Shown: positions 21,450 through 34,800 of the stretch, one piece after another
How the letters are laid out: every line of letters starts with the position of its first letter
Position numbering within the stretch: position 1 is the first letter of the stretch
Assembly (NCBI GenBank): GCA_012656075.1
Contig: JAAKBF010000390.1
Span: 806,001 to 870,000 of the forward strand
Length of the DNA stretch: 64,000 nt
Origin: Phytophthora hibernalis
Lineage: Eukaryota; Oomycota; Peronosporomycetes; Peronosporales; Peronosporaceae
Direction: 5' to 3'
Notes under the pieces: model-generated
What the model was told of the DNA's origin: nothing
Database searches by the model: none
What the model saw: only the letters and a program-made list of their open reading frames with translations
Made by a program: the position numbers and the translations under genes

Positions 21450-21644
21450 GTCAGGCTGTGAGTGCGTGCAGCTCCTGCAGTAGCCAACACTTGAGTAAGC
21501 ACTAGACTCGAACCAGAAGAATCTGTGTCCCTCCTCCTCTCCTGTTCAGTGGTAACTACAGCAAACAACTGTCTCCAGAGGCAAAAGGCACCAACCGTGT
21601 TGCCTATTTAATAACCTGAAAACAGCCACACGGACCGGAACGGA

Positions 21645-21735
21645 CCTGTTCCTGTCGGCCAACTATCGGCCACTGCCGACCAAGTGTTGGCCATTGACGG
21701 CCACTGCCGGCCAGTGCCGGCCAACGCCAAGGCCA
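21645..21735. repeat. GGCCA-rich imperfect repeat
   Basis: Variants of CGGCCAACTATCGGCCACTG and TGCCGGCCAGTGCCGGCCAA recur about eight times within 90 bp, between the 3' ends of two convergent genes. Several units can pair with each other, so a role in 3'-end structure is possible but not shown. Confidence 0.6.
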
Positions 21736-21757
21736 CCTGTATCCTGCCTCTGAGTGT

Positions 21758-22329
21758 CTAACTGGAGATGCCCACGACGCCGTACGCCGTGATAACGCCG
21801 GCGTTGCCGTTCTGCAGCGACTGCTCGTGGCCGCCCTTGCCCAGATCGTCCTCGCCCGCGTGCACCACGAGGCTGCGGCCGATGACCGAGTGCGGCCCGA
21901 TGAGCTTCAGCAGCTTGTCCTCCACGTGCACCTTGGCCGTGCCGTCCTCGGCCACCTCCACGTTGCCCAGAGAGCCCACCCGGCGCTCCTCATCCTCGGG
22001 GGCTCCGTGGTTCTTGCCGAACGGGTTGAACACGCCGCCCAGGGCGCCACCCGCGGGCTGCGACACGTCGCCAAACACGTTGGCGTGCAGCGCGTGCTTG
22101 CCAGCCGTCAGGCCCTTGAGCTCGCCCGTGATGACGCTCTTGGCGTCCTCGTGAGCCTGGTTGTAGATGGAAAACGTTAATAACTTTGCTTCTACGGCGA
22201 GTTAGGTAGTGGCCAGCATGGGGCCGTGTAGAGCAGAGAGTTGGCCATCGGGCCACGTACCTGCGTGATCACCAGCGTGCCGTAGACCGTGGCGTCATCG
22301 CCGTAAAGAGTGCACACCGCCTTGGCCAT
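21758..22329 (-). CDS. Cu/Zn superoxide dismutase-like protein lacking most metal ligands
   Basis: Two exons, 22329-22261 and 22156-21758, separated by a 104-bp GT-AG intron, encode 155 residues, the normal length of cytosolic SOD1. The fold signature is intact: AKAVCTLYGDDATVYGTL, GELKGLTAGKHALHA, FNPFGKNHGAPEDEERRVG, GPHSVIGRSLVVHA and DDLGKGGHEQSLQNGNAG. Aligned to SOD1, the copper ligands His46 and His120 remain, but His48 is Asn and the bridging His63 is Val. Of the zinc ligands only His71 remains; His80 is Arg and Asp83 is Ser. The disulfide cysteines 57 and 146 and the substrate-guiding Arg143 are also replaced. Dismutase activity is therefore unlikely. The reading frame, splice sites and non-catalytic core are clean, which argues for a retained function as a pseudoenzyme rather than decay. 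No signal peptide is present. Confidence 0.85.
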
Positions 22330-22812
22330 TTTGTCCTAGAGTGTCCTGAAAGATCGATTGTAGTTTGGGCGAGCGCTGCCGGCCAGTAGCTTAACAACTC
22401 TCTCGCATCTTGACTTTAGTAAGCGGGGAGAATTACTGCTGTTTGCTATAATTTGCTTCAACTTTGTATCCACTTCGTATTATCCCGTCTTTCACTTTTC
22501 ATCTAGCGTCTACTGATATAAAGAGTTATTACATGTATAATACAAAATGACACCATCGGGACTATAATCAGGTCTTGCAGGCCACCTCGATACACGCAGC
22601 TACAGGCCGCACCCAGGCCGGCCGAGTACGCTGCCTACATGATCTTCATCTAGCACATCCGGCCAGACCATGGCCATCAAGTCTCGTTTCCTGGCCAGGT
22701 GTCTGTTGGGGTATCTTCCAACCGTCAGTTGGCGATCTTTCAATGGAGACCGACCAGTCCTGGACGCGGGCCAACACGGGCCAGCCGCTGGCCCAGGACG
22801 CAGGACCGCAGG
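22330..22812. other. Region upstream of the dynein gene
   Basis: Divergent intergenic sequence between the SOD-like gene and dynein. An upstream ATG at 22743 opens a short frame (METDQSWTRANTGQPLAQ) that ends close to the chosen dynein start and could be part of the true N-terminus if there is a frame error. The available bases do not decide this. Confidence 0.4.
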
Positions 22813-25800
22813 ATGACGCGCGTTGAGTTCATCCGTCGCCATGTGACTCGCACGTTCCCGGCCGTGAAGCAGGACGCGCTGAATCGCAAATTTGCGACGG
22901 ACGTCGTGGCCCAAAGACTCTTCGACTTCCTGCACGTGGCCGACGCACGGCTGCTGCTGATCACGGACCATGGAGACGAGGCCAGTGGCGTCATGGACGT
23001 GTACGCCACTCCGCCGGCCAATCTGTTCACGGCCAGCAAAAACAGGAAGAAGATGACGGTCCTGTACCTGCTCAAGACCGTCAAGGCGGCCGTGAGCACG
23101 GCCAAGTTCCAGGGCGAGATCCTGTCCGGCACATTGGAGCAGGACGCTCTGGAGTCGCTGGCCGTGATGCTGCACGAAGTGTTCGTGCCGCTGCTGGGCA
23201 ACCCGCGCAACCAACAGCTGTGGCCCGAGATGGTGGCGTCCTCCGTCATCACCAACGTGCACGGCTTCTTCTCCAGCCTGCAAATCACACTGGGCCAGAC
23301 CAAAGGAGCTACGTGTCTTCCACTTCCATGGGACCAGGTCGTCCTGGAGAGCGCGGCCAGGTCGTCGCAGGACGTGGCCGACCTGGCCGCCGTCAGTGGC
23401 CTGGGCAAGGACCAAGTCCACAGCCTCGAGGGCTGCCTCATCACGTGGACCAAGCAGATCAAGAACATTCTGAAGCAGGATCCTGAGGCGTTGCTGGCCC
23501 AGCGTGACAAAGCACACCAAGGACCCATGGAGGAGCTGCACTTCTGGGCCGCCAAGGCCAAGAACCTCAACTCGATCTTCGCCCAGCTACAGTCCGACAG
23601 CATCCGCAAGGTGCTGCAGTATCTGGACGCGTCCAAGAGCACGTACAACGCCCCGTTCGCCAAACTGTGCAAGGAAGTCTTCCTCGCAAGGGCCGAGGCC
23701 AACGACAACAAGCATTATCTGTGGCCACTGGTCAAGTGGTTCGAGCAGGTGGAGGCGGCGCAGACGCTGCCCGAGATCCGCGACCTATTTCGCCCCATTT
23801 GCCACTCGGTGCTGCTCATCTGGAAGTCCAGTCGGTTCTACAACACCCCGCGCGGCTTGTGGTGTTGATCCGGCAGATCTGCAACGAAATCATCAGGAAA
23901 GCCATGATGCATTTGAACGGCGAGAAGCTGTTCGAGCTCATCGACCAAGGCGAGCTGGAACAGGCAAACAGCATGTTGCAAGTGTCGCTGCAAGTGTGTG
24001 CCCACTTCAAGAGCGTCTACTTTGACTACAAGGCCAAGTCCGTGACCGAGGTCCCGGGAAACCCGTGGCGTATCCAGAACAACGCATTGTTCATCCGTCT
24101 GGACGCCTTTCTCGAGAGGTGTCACGATGTGTTGGAGCTGACGCAGACCATTTACCAGTTCCAGAAGCTCGCACAAATGGAGATCGGAGGTACGAAAGGG
24201 AAGACATTAACGACGAGTGTTCACCAAATCTACGCGGACTTCCAGGAAACGCTGGCGCAGATGAAGAACGTGCAGTACGATCTCATGGATCTCGATGCCA
24301 AGCACTTCGAAGATGACTTTTATGCTTTCCGCTCCAAGAACAAGGAGTTGGAGCGACGTCTAGCTTCTGTTATCAACCAGGCATTTGACGATGCCAAGAC
24401 CATTGTGGGCCGATTTAAGTGTTTGGATTGCTTTGAAGACCTGCTGGACCGCCAGATCATCAAAAATGAGTTGGAACGGAAGCATACGTCGTTGATTGCG
24501 TCGTATGCAAGTGACCTCCATGTAGTGCAACAAATATTCATCGAAAATCGAGAGCGGCCGCCAATCTCTCCGAATCTCCCACCGTTTGCTGGGGCAGTTT
24601 CTTGGTGCCGCGGACTGGGCGAACGGATTCGGTTCCCCATGGAAAAGCTAAAGCAAATTTCCCCAAGAATCGTCCTTGAGCGAGAGGATTCTAAAGAAGC
24701 GATGAAGCTGTACACGAACGTGATGGCCATGTTACAAGAGTACGAGATTCAAAAAGTCAAGCAGTGGGGAATCTCAATTGAAACTTCATCCAAAGCGAAA
24801 TTAAAGCTACCGTTAATCAGGCGCGAGCTTGTTGCTGGATCCATCAGCACCGATACATCTGGGACGTCGGGAGCTAAAGGACAGCAACAGCAACCGATCC
24901 AACCTAGCTCGGGGCTTTTGGTCGTAAACTTCGATGCTGCTCTGGTTCAATTGCTGCGCGAGGTAAAATATTTTCTGCTGCTTGGTTTGGATATCCCCGA
25001 GGATGCACTGGAGATTTACAAGCGTGCCGAAGTGTTTCGGCGCCAGACAGGGAATCTGGAGCTTATCGTGGATATGTACAATACCATCCATTCGACACTG
25101 CTTCCCGTGGAGAGACCCCTTGTAAAGGGCTACCTCGAACGCATGGATCAAGTGCTGAACAAAGGCATCAAGGCATTAAACTGGAAGTCGCATGGCATCG
25201 ACGTTTTCTTGAAGGAGTCCATGACGGTAGTGAACGAGGCTAATACTCTACTTGCACAACTGAAGACTCACCAAAACCGGGTTGGCGAGCTACTGGATAT
25301 ATGGAATGCACCGCCACTGTTGTTCGAGCGGAAAAGTAAGGCCCTGTCCGTTGAGGAATTCGAGGAGCACCAGAAGATTCTGTGCCAGCAAAAATACAAC
25401 GTGATTAAAGAAGGAGGCAATGACATCCATCGACTGCTCAAGGATACACTGAAGCACCTGCGTGTAGCACAAGGAAGCCCCGATTGGCGAGCTTATGTAG
25501 ACTACGTCAGTGGCAGCGTGGAGGATGGTCTTGCTCGAGTGATTATTCAGTCGCTTGGGCAGCTACGAGAACAGCTAGATCCGAAACGAATCGAGAGCGA
25601 GGACATCCCTGCCTTGCTGGAAGTTGAGTTGGATTTGTACGGCAAAGACATCGTGTACTTTCCGCCCATCCAGAGCACGGCGGCCAATAGCGGCTTGCAA
25701 GACCTCATTATGCGGCGAATGGAGGCAATTCTGTATTGTTCTACTGTCTTCAAGCGCTTGGATAGCTCTGAAGGCTCCTATCTGAAGGAGATGCGTGAAA

Positions 25801-28800
25801 ATGTGCAAGTCCAGCTTCTCATTGCAGATGTTTGGTCCTTTCTTGACCAGAACCAGAAATCTTGCGCAGCATTCCGTCATGCGCTCACTAAATATGAGTA
25901 CCTTTGGACGACAGACCTGCCGCAGATGTTTCAAGAGTTTCTTGTAACCGCGTGGTCTCCATATCCATACACGGACGAGCTGGGAACACGAGGCAGAATC
26001 GTATACGTCGACAGTTCGCCTTCAGCAGCTCCCACGACACTAAAATCTGGTCCAACAACTGATCGAGGCGGTCCCAAGTCGACCATTTCTTCTGGTTCCG
26101 CGATGTCCACGCCCCCTCCACTGCCTGCGCAACTTCTCAACCTTGAGCGCTTTCAAGAAAAGATCAGCTTCTTTCTCGGTCTTCAGAATGAAATCTCCGA
26201 GTCGAAGCATGTGAAAGATGTTGGCTTTGTACGCGTGAATTCGCTCCCAATCAAGCAGGCGTTGTCCACGTGGGTGACGAAATGGGTCTACTTATTCACT
26301 CAATATCTACATGACCGAGTTGTCAACCAACTGATTTGGGTAGATAACTTTATGCAACGAGTAAATGCCGGCCTGGACATCGAGATTGACGGTGCGAACG
26401 CAGAGAAGGAAAAACCTGCGCTGATGCAGTGCATGCTGTATATTCGTGACGTCCGGCGCTTGATGCGCGAAGACTTATTAGTGAATTTCGTACCCCTCAA
26501 GGACTTTGTCGCGCTGCTGAAGCTGAATGGTATCGCACTGGATATGTCGTATGTCGGCAAGGAAAATGTTCTCACTTTCTTGGAGCAGGCACCGATCCGG
26601 TGGGAAAATATGGTGAACAAGACGTTTAAAAAGAAGGAAGTGATCCAACCACTCCAGAACCAATCGATGGAGTCAATTAGACAAGAAGTGGCAGAATTCA
26701 ATAGGCGCCTGGCCTTGATGAAAGAAGATTTCAAACTTGCGGCCCCTCTGCAGGCTCCCTCCGATAGTCGCTCCATCGCTGATGTGTACGAGCAACTGGA
26801 TGCTTACAACGCAAAGCTGACGCAGGTCGAACAAGAAGCGGCACGACTCATGGAGCTCGAAGACATTTTTGAGTTGGCTTCCAGCAAGTACGAAGTACTG
26901 ACAACGCTACGCACCAGCTTTACTACGCTAAAACACATCTGGGATTTTGTCGCTCTGCTGGACTCCATTTACGTGAACAAGTGGCAACCCTTGCTGTGGA
27001 ATGATCTGGATGCTGACGAGCTGATGGGAGAAGTTGATGAGCTCGAGCGTTATCGACACTCGTTGTTTTCATCAGCTCGCTTTGCGAAGGAATGGTCCAT
27101 TTACGACTACCTTGAGCAGAAGCTGCACCAAATGACGGTAATTTTGCCGCTTGTCAAACATCTCCACTCTCCAGCCATGCGTGATCGACATTGGAAGAAC
27201 TTGATGGTGCTTGCTAGGAAGCATTTCGACTTGTCTGGAACGGGTGGGCTGAGTGCTTCTAGGTATGCCTCGATGGGCACAGTCGGTGGAAGTTCTGGTA
27301 GTGGCTCCAGTAGTGACAAGAACTCACTGCGTTTCGAAGAGGTCCTCAAGCTGGAGTTGTTCCGCTTCGTCAACGAAGTGAACGAACTCGTGGAAATGGC
27401 GGCGAGAGAATTCAAGATTGAGCAGCAACTGCAGTCCATTGAAACAACGTGGAATGGATTCCAGCTCGATTTTGTTCCGTACCAAACTGCAGGCAGCAAG
27501 GCTTCCTCTGGCAATGATCACGCGCGTGAACGCCGCGGATCCGTTGATGGGGATGAAGATACATCATCAAGTACTAATGCCCTATCAGGAGCATCAAGTG
27601 AGGTAATGGAGGGCGATCTCCTGATCTTGAAAATGCCAAATGCGGTCATTGAGTGCCTCGAAGAGCACCAGCTTCAGCTACAAACGATGGCAGCTACGGG
27701 TAAGTTTGTTGCCTACTTCAAGGACAAGGTGTTTGAGTGGCAACTACGGTTGGGCAACGTCGACACTATCCTAAAGCTGTGGATCATGCTACAACGTCAA
27801 TGGTGCAGTTTGGAGTCCATTTTCCTCAGCTCCGCAGGTGATATTCAGCGTCAACTACCAACGGAGTACCAGCGCTTTGAACACGTTGACCAAGAAATGA
27901 AAGAGCTGTTTGCAGACGCAAGGATGTCGCCGTCAGTTTTGGTTGCTTGTTGCCAACGAGAAGGCCGTGAAGTGGTGCTTCGTGACTTGCAGGTCGAGTT
28001 GGAGATATGCCAAAAAGCTCTGAACCAGTATTTAGATGGCAAGAAGGACATCTTCCCGCGCTTTTACTTCGTCTCCAACGCGTCGTTGCTAGAGATTTTA
28101 TCGAACGGAAACTTTCCTCCACGCATCCATCCTCATTTCGGGAACTGCTTCGACGGCATCCAGTCCTTCGAGTTTACCAGTGTCCAGGCTAGTACTGCCT
28201 CGACAGGAGGGTCGCTATCCGGGAGAAAGTTATCCTCACCGCCGTCTGCAACCCAATTGGAGGAACGATTTCTTACCATGGGAATGGTCTCAAAAGAAGG
28301 AGAGGTGGTGCAGTTCTTGGACTCGCACCTGATTCATGGTACAGTCGAAAACTGGTTCAACGACCTTGTGATTGTCATGCAGGATACTTTGCGGCAGAAG
28401 ATATTTGACGCCGTCGAAAGTAGTGCGTTGTGGGGCGTCGACTGCGCTCGTCACACGTGGGTATTTGACTACCCAGCGCAAGTGGCCTTGCTCGGGAGTC
28501 AAATTGTCTGGACAGAAGAAGTCGAAAGCGCTCTAGAGGAGTTTGAAAATGGCACCGAGGATGCCATCAAGAAATACTACGATGTGTCCACTGTGCGGTT
28601 GGATGAGCTGATAAAGCTGGTCCAGAGGCAACTTGGAGCACTCGACAGGCAGAAGATCATCACAATGATCACTGTTGATGTCCATGCGCGTGATGTCGTA
28701 CAATCCCTCATCACAAAGAAAGTTTCAAGCTCATTGGACTTTCAGTGGCAGTCGCAACTTCGCTACTACTCGACGCCTGTCTTGACGATCACAGGCCAGA

Positions 28801-31800
28801 AGAAGGAGGTGCACATTAAGATTTGTGACTTCCGCTCGTTTTACAGCTATGAGTACATTGGCAACTGTGGGCGTTTGGTGATCACCCCTCTCACCGACCG
28901 CTGCTACGTCACCCTTACAACCGCACTCCGTCTATGTCTAGGTGGAGCTCCAGCGGGTCCTGCAGGTACAGGAAAGACCGAGACGACGAAGGATCTTGCT
29001 CGAGGAATGGGGCTCCAGTGCTACGTTTTCAACTGTAGTGACCAGATGAACTACTTGACGATGGCAAACATTTTCCGAGGACTAGCTCAGACTGGAGCAT
29101 GGGGGTGCTTTGACGAATTCAATCGCATCTCAGTCGAGGTGCTGTCTGTGGTAGCAACACAGGTGAAGACCGTGCTGGATGCTACGACTCTGCTGGTAGC
29201 CGCAACAAACCGAGGCCCGTCAACCAATAATAGCGAGGTTGGCTCATCTACAGGAGAGGGAGCACTCAGCAGCCGATAGCAATGCCACGAACGGGCAATT
29301 GCGAGTTCTTTGGAAAGACCATCGCCCTAGTGCCAACAGTAGGGTTCTTCATCACAATGAATCCAGGGTACGCTGGACGTGCGGAGTTACCGGAGAATCT
29401 GAAGGCGCTGTTTCGATCGTGTGCCATGATCAAGCCAGATCTACAGCCCATTTGTGAAAATATGCTTATGGCGGAGGGTTCTTGAAAGCGCGTACGCTTT
29501 CAGTTAAGTTTGTCACACTTTATGATCTCAGCAGCGAGCTGCTGTCGAAGCAGAAGCATTATGACTGGGGCTTACGATCAGTGAAGTCGGTGCTTCTTGT
29601 CGCCGGTAGTCTGCGTCGCACACACTCGACTTTATCAGAGGAGACCGTGTTGATGCAGGTGCTTCGAGACTTCAACACGCCGCGGATCCTGCCTCCAGAC
29701 TACCCAGTGTTCATGGGCTTGCTCCGAGACCTTTTCCCTAACCAAGAGCTCCCGCACCTAAAGAGCGATGCTCTACAGACCAAGTGTGCTCGTGTGTGTG
29801 CGCAGAAGAAGCTTCAGCCTGAAGATGGCTTTCTGAAGAAAATGATGGAGCTCGAAGAAGTCCTCAAAGTGCGTCACAGTGTGATGCTGATCGGTCCAGC
29901 AGGGTGCGGGAAAAGTGCAATCTGGAGCACACTAGCGGCCTGTCATAACGCTGATGATGACGGGAACACGTTGGCAAAGTATTTGACCGTTTTCGAGAGC
30001 GTGAACCCGAAATCCATCTCAGCAGATGAACTCTACGGCTTCATGACTCTCGACAATGACTGGAAAGACGGCGTTCTATCGGCTATCATGCGAAACATGT
30101 CCAAGAACGCGGCACCTTTCAGTGAATCGCAAACGTACAAGTGGGTAGTCTTGGACGGCGACATCGATGCAGTCTGGATCGAAAGCATGAACACAGTGAT
30201 GGACGACAACAAGGTTCTCACTCTAGTATCGAACGAGCGCATTCCGTTGACGAAGTCGATGCGACTCGTGTTTGAGATCTCGTCGCTTGTGAACGCAACA
30301 CCAGCCACTGTGTCTCGAGCTGGCATCATCTACGTAGATGAAGGACATATCGGATGGTATCCTGCGGTTGAATCCTGGTTGCAACAACGTGAAAGCGGTG
30401 CTGAGGCGGGTATTCTTCCCGGGCTCTTCCAGAAGTACATGGACTCCATGTTTTTAGCTCTTGATGAGACTAAGGCCGAGACGATTGTACCAGTAGTCCC
30501 TATTGCGGTGGTGGAGATGTTGTGCCGTTTGTTGGACGGTTTACTGAGTTCCGTTGGAGAGCACGAGAAAACCCCTGAAGTGCTCGAGAATGCGTTTGTA
30601 TACTGCGCTATGTGGGCGTTTGGGGGTGCGCTTGCAAGCGATAAGGGCACTGACGATCGTATGGCGTTCTCTACGCATTTTAAGGCCGTCGCTAAGTACA
30701 AATTCGCTGCTACGCCAACCAGCGGTGGGTCGACCTCGTATCCTTCAGGTTCAGTAGGTGCTGACATGAACAATGCAGCAATGTTGGCGTCTGGCAACGC
30801 AAACATGTTTGATTTTTACTATGACATCACACGGAACGAGCTGCTTTATTGGGGCGACAAGGTACCAGCACACACACCCGTTGGTGACACCCCATTCCAC
30901 GCGCTTGTTATCCCCACGATGGAGTCTACCCGTGTGCACTCCATCATCGACTTGTTGTTGCGAAAGAGAAACCCGACGATTCTTGTAGGTGCTAGCGGCT
31001 CGGGCAAGTCGTCGTTGGTTCACGAGCACATGAAAGGACTGGAAGATGATGTTGCCTTCGTGTATGTGAGTATGCATCACTACATGGACGCTCAAGAACT
31101 ACAAGGCCGTCTCGAGCAATCTCTCGAGAAAAGATCAGGCCGTGTGTTCGGGCCGCTTTACAACCGCAAACTCATCTACTTCCTGGATGATCTCAACATG
31201 CCGTTCGTCGAGGAGTTTGGTACCCAGACTGCGCTTGCGCTGCTGCGGCAGTACATGGACTACAACTCATGGTACGATCGCCATGATCTCTCGTCCAAGA
31301 AGATTATCCAGGACGTTCAATTCCTTGCGTGTATGAACCACAAGGCCGGGTCTTTTACAGTTAACCCTCGTCTTCACCGCCATTTCTCGACGTTGTGCGT
31401 CAGCATGCCGTCTAAGCAAGATCTCACGAGCATTTACTCTACCCTGCTGAATCAGCACCTGACAAACTTCGCTGAGAAGATCAAGAAGCTATCGCCTGCC
31501 ATCATCACCGCTACCATTGACCTGTACTCTGAGGTGCGTGCGAACTTTCTCCCGACTGCGACCAAGTTTCACTATGTGTTCAGTATGCGCGAGCTAAGCT
31601 CGCTGTTCCAAGGTATCTTTATGGCACGGCCCGAAGCTTATCTAAACAATTCGCTCCAGTTTTGTCGTCTTTGGATGCACGAGTGCTTCCGTGTTTTCAG
31701 TGATCGCATGAGCTCGCCAAGTGATATTCAACGATTCACAGAGATGGCTGTCGAGCAGACGAAGAAGAACTTTGAAGAGGACCAAGAAGAGGTCTTCGCT

Positions 31801-34800
31801 GCGCCCCTCATTTGTGTGAACTTCTTGGGTGGTACTTCGGGATCAATGTCCAATGACGGTGAGTATGGAGGGATTCCTCTCAGCTACGTCCATGTTGTTG
31901 AGAAAACGCAACTCACCAGTTGCCTGGAGCGGAAACTTGCGGAGTACAATGAGACGCATCCTGTAATGAGTCTTGTGCTGTTTGACCAAGCATTGGAGCA
32001 CGTGACGCGAATAGTTCGCATTCTGGCAAACCCCCGAGGGAATGCGCTACTGATCGGTGTTGGCGGGTCAGGAAAGCAGTCGCTCTCACGCTTAGCAGCC
32101 TTTATTTGCGGATACAGTTTGGTGTCGTTGACTACAAGTGCGTCTCCAACCTTCGGGATGAGCGAGCTAAAAGAAGATCTAAAGGACATTTATCGCAAGG
32201 CTGGCATCCGGCCAGCAAAGCCAATTGTGCTGCTACTCACAGATTCTCAGATCATCGACAATCGCTTCCTGGTTCCGCTGAGCGACGTGCTAACGTCTGG
32301 TTACATTTCGGATTTGTTTTCCAGCGAAGAAATGGAGTCTATGGCCGGGTCTTTGCGAATGGAAGCGAAAGCACGTGGCATCCCTGACACAAAAGAGCAG
32401 CTTCAAGAGTTCTTTTATGAACGTGTACGCACTAATTTGCATCTCATCTTGGCCTTTTCACCGGTGGGTGGTGATCTGCGAATTCGCTGCAGGAATTTCC
32501 CTTCGCTGATCAGCTGCTGCACTATGAATTGGTTCCACCCGTGGCCGAAAGAAGCGCTAGTGGATGTGTCACTAAACTTTCTTCAGGATGTGGACCTGTC
32601 AACCCGTGCGGTTCAGGAAAATGTCTGTCATCACATGGCTGAGATGCACATGTCAGTCACCACAGCCTGTACGATGTATACCAAGAGCTACGGACGCCAC
32701 AACTACGTGACACCGACATCGTTCTTGGAGCTCATCCGTTTCTACAAGTCGCTCTTGGGAGCAAAGCGGTCATCTCAAACTCTGAAGATCAAGCGCTTAG
32801 AAGTAGGTCTGGCAACGTTGAAAAAGACAGCGCGTGACGTTGCAGGACTTCAAGACGAGCTGAGACTGACAATGAAGAAAGTGGAGGAGCGAAAGAAAGC
32901 GACTGAGATTTTGCTGGAGCAAATGGGTAAACAGCGTGGAGATGCCGAAGTCAAGCAGCGTCGCGCTGACGAAGAGCGTGCTAAGGCTGCTCAGGCCGCA
33001 GAAATTGCATCGCAAATTGAAGCGCAGGCTTCCGTCGAGTTGGTTATAGCCAAACCAGCTTTGGATGCGGCGCAGCAAGCTGTGAATTGCCTCAACAAGG
33101 CATCTCTTACGGAGCTCAAGTCGATGGGCAAACCTCCAGCTGGAGTGGAGAAGGTGACGGCAGCCGTTCTAATGATGGTGAAGAAAGAAACCAAGAATTT
33201 TAGCTGGGATAACGCCAAGAAGATGATGGCTAAGGTGGACGTCTTCAAGCAATCTTTGGAGCAATATGATAAGGAAAATATCCCACCGGAAGTCGTGGCA
33301 CGTGTCGAGCCTCTGATTCAGGAAGACCCGAACTTTAACTACGAGAAGATGAAGAGCAAATCGTTGGCTGCAGCGAACCTGTGCGTGTGGGTTGTCAACA
33401 TCATCTCGTTTCACCAGGTATTCGTGCGCGTCAAGCCGCTGATGGACACACTTGAAAAAGCACGCCAGACCAAGGCAGAGGCAGATAGCGAGCTGGCGGC
33501 AGTGCAGAAGATGGTGGCGGAGGTAGAAGGCCAGCTTAATGCTCTACAAGCTTCATTCCGAGATGCAACGAATGAGAAGGCTAAAGTCGAGGCTGAGGCG
33601 CAGGCTTGTCAGGAGCGACTATCGCTGGCTGAGCGGCTGGTGAATGGGCTTGCGTCGGAGAATGAGAGATGGGGTCATGAGATCGATGTCTTACGAGCGG
33701 GAGAGAGTTCACTGATCGGCGACTCGTTGCTTGCGGCTGGATTTGTCAGCTACATCGGTGCATTCAACGCGAGCTTCCGTGCTCAACTGTGGAAGAATAC
33801 GTGGCTACCAGATATCGTGACCCGAGAGATCCCGATCACAATTGGAGGTCAAGCAGGCCTCGGCGGCAGTAGCGGAAGTGGAGTAGACACCAATGAAAAT
33901 GGGGGATGATTGCCGATACGGAAGGATCACTTGATCAATCTTCATCGTCTGCACCGCCGCCTACAGTGGGTGTCGATCCGCTTGATGTGCTCAGCGATAG
34001 TAGCGATCAGGCTCAATGGATGAACGAAGGGCTGCCTGCGGATCGTATCTCCATCGAGAACGGGTGCATTATTACGTCTTGTCAGCGCTGGCCGCTCCTT
34101 GTAGACCCCCAACTGCAAGGCATCATTTGGCTTCGTGCTCGCGACTTTCGGCACAAACGGGAAGGAACCGAGCCCCGTGAAGAGCAAGAGTCGGCAGGTC
34201 AGTCTCTGGTCATTCTACAACCTGCTCAAAAGAACTGGACGACCACATTGAAAATCGCGATTACCAGCGGACAGAGTGTCATTATGGAAAACCTAGGCGA
34301 GGCGATCGATGCGTCTTTGGAGCCCGTCATCATGCGGCAGATCTACAAGAAAGGACGCAATTGGTTCTTGCAGTTTGCAGCTGAGGAAATTGAGGTGGAC
34401 CCTCGCTTCCGCTTGTTCCTACATACAAAGCTGCCAAACCCACACTATCGACCTGAAATATTGGCGTACTGCACGCTCATCGACTTCAGCGTCACGGAGA
34501 AAGGGCTCGAGGACCAATTACTTGCGAACGTCGTTAACTTAGAGCAGCCTGACTTGGAGACGCAAAAGCGCCAACTCCAGCAAGAGTTCAACGGCTACCA
34601 GATTCAGTTGTTACAGCTCGAAAACGATTTACTGGAGCGACTGTCGAATGCTCCTGACGACATTTTATCCGACGTTCCTCTGATTGAAGGCCTAGAGAAA
34701 ACAAAACTCACAGCAATTGACGTTGGCATTGCCTTGCGTAAAGGCAAAGACGCTGAGCGCGAGATCAATCTCGCTCGTGAAGTGTACCGACCTGTTGCCA

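Noticed and set aside
22743..22826. ATG at 22743 as the dynein start
   Set aside because: That frame ends at 22826 and would need an extra base removed, opposite to the pattern of missing bases; it is kept only as a note.
22600..23711. Minus-strand ORFs of over 300 codons opposite the dynein N-terminus
   Set aside because: They are antisense shadows of a GC-rich coding region; the plus strand carries a recognisable dynein tail and the minus translations show no domain.
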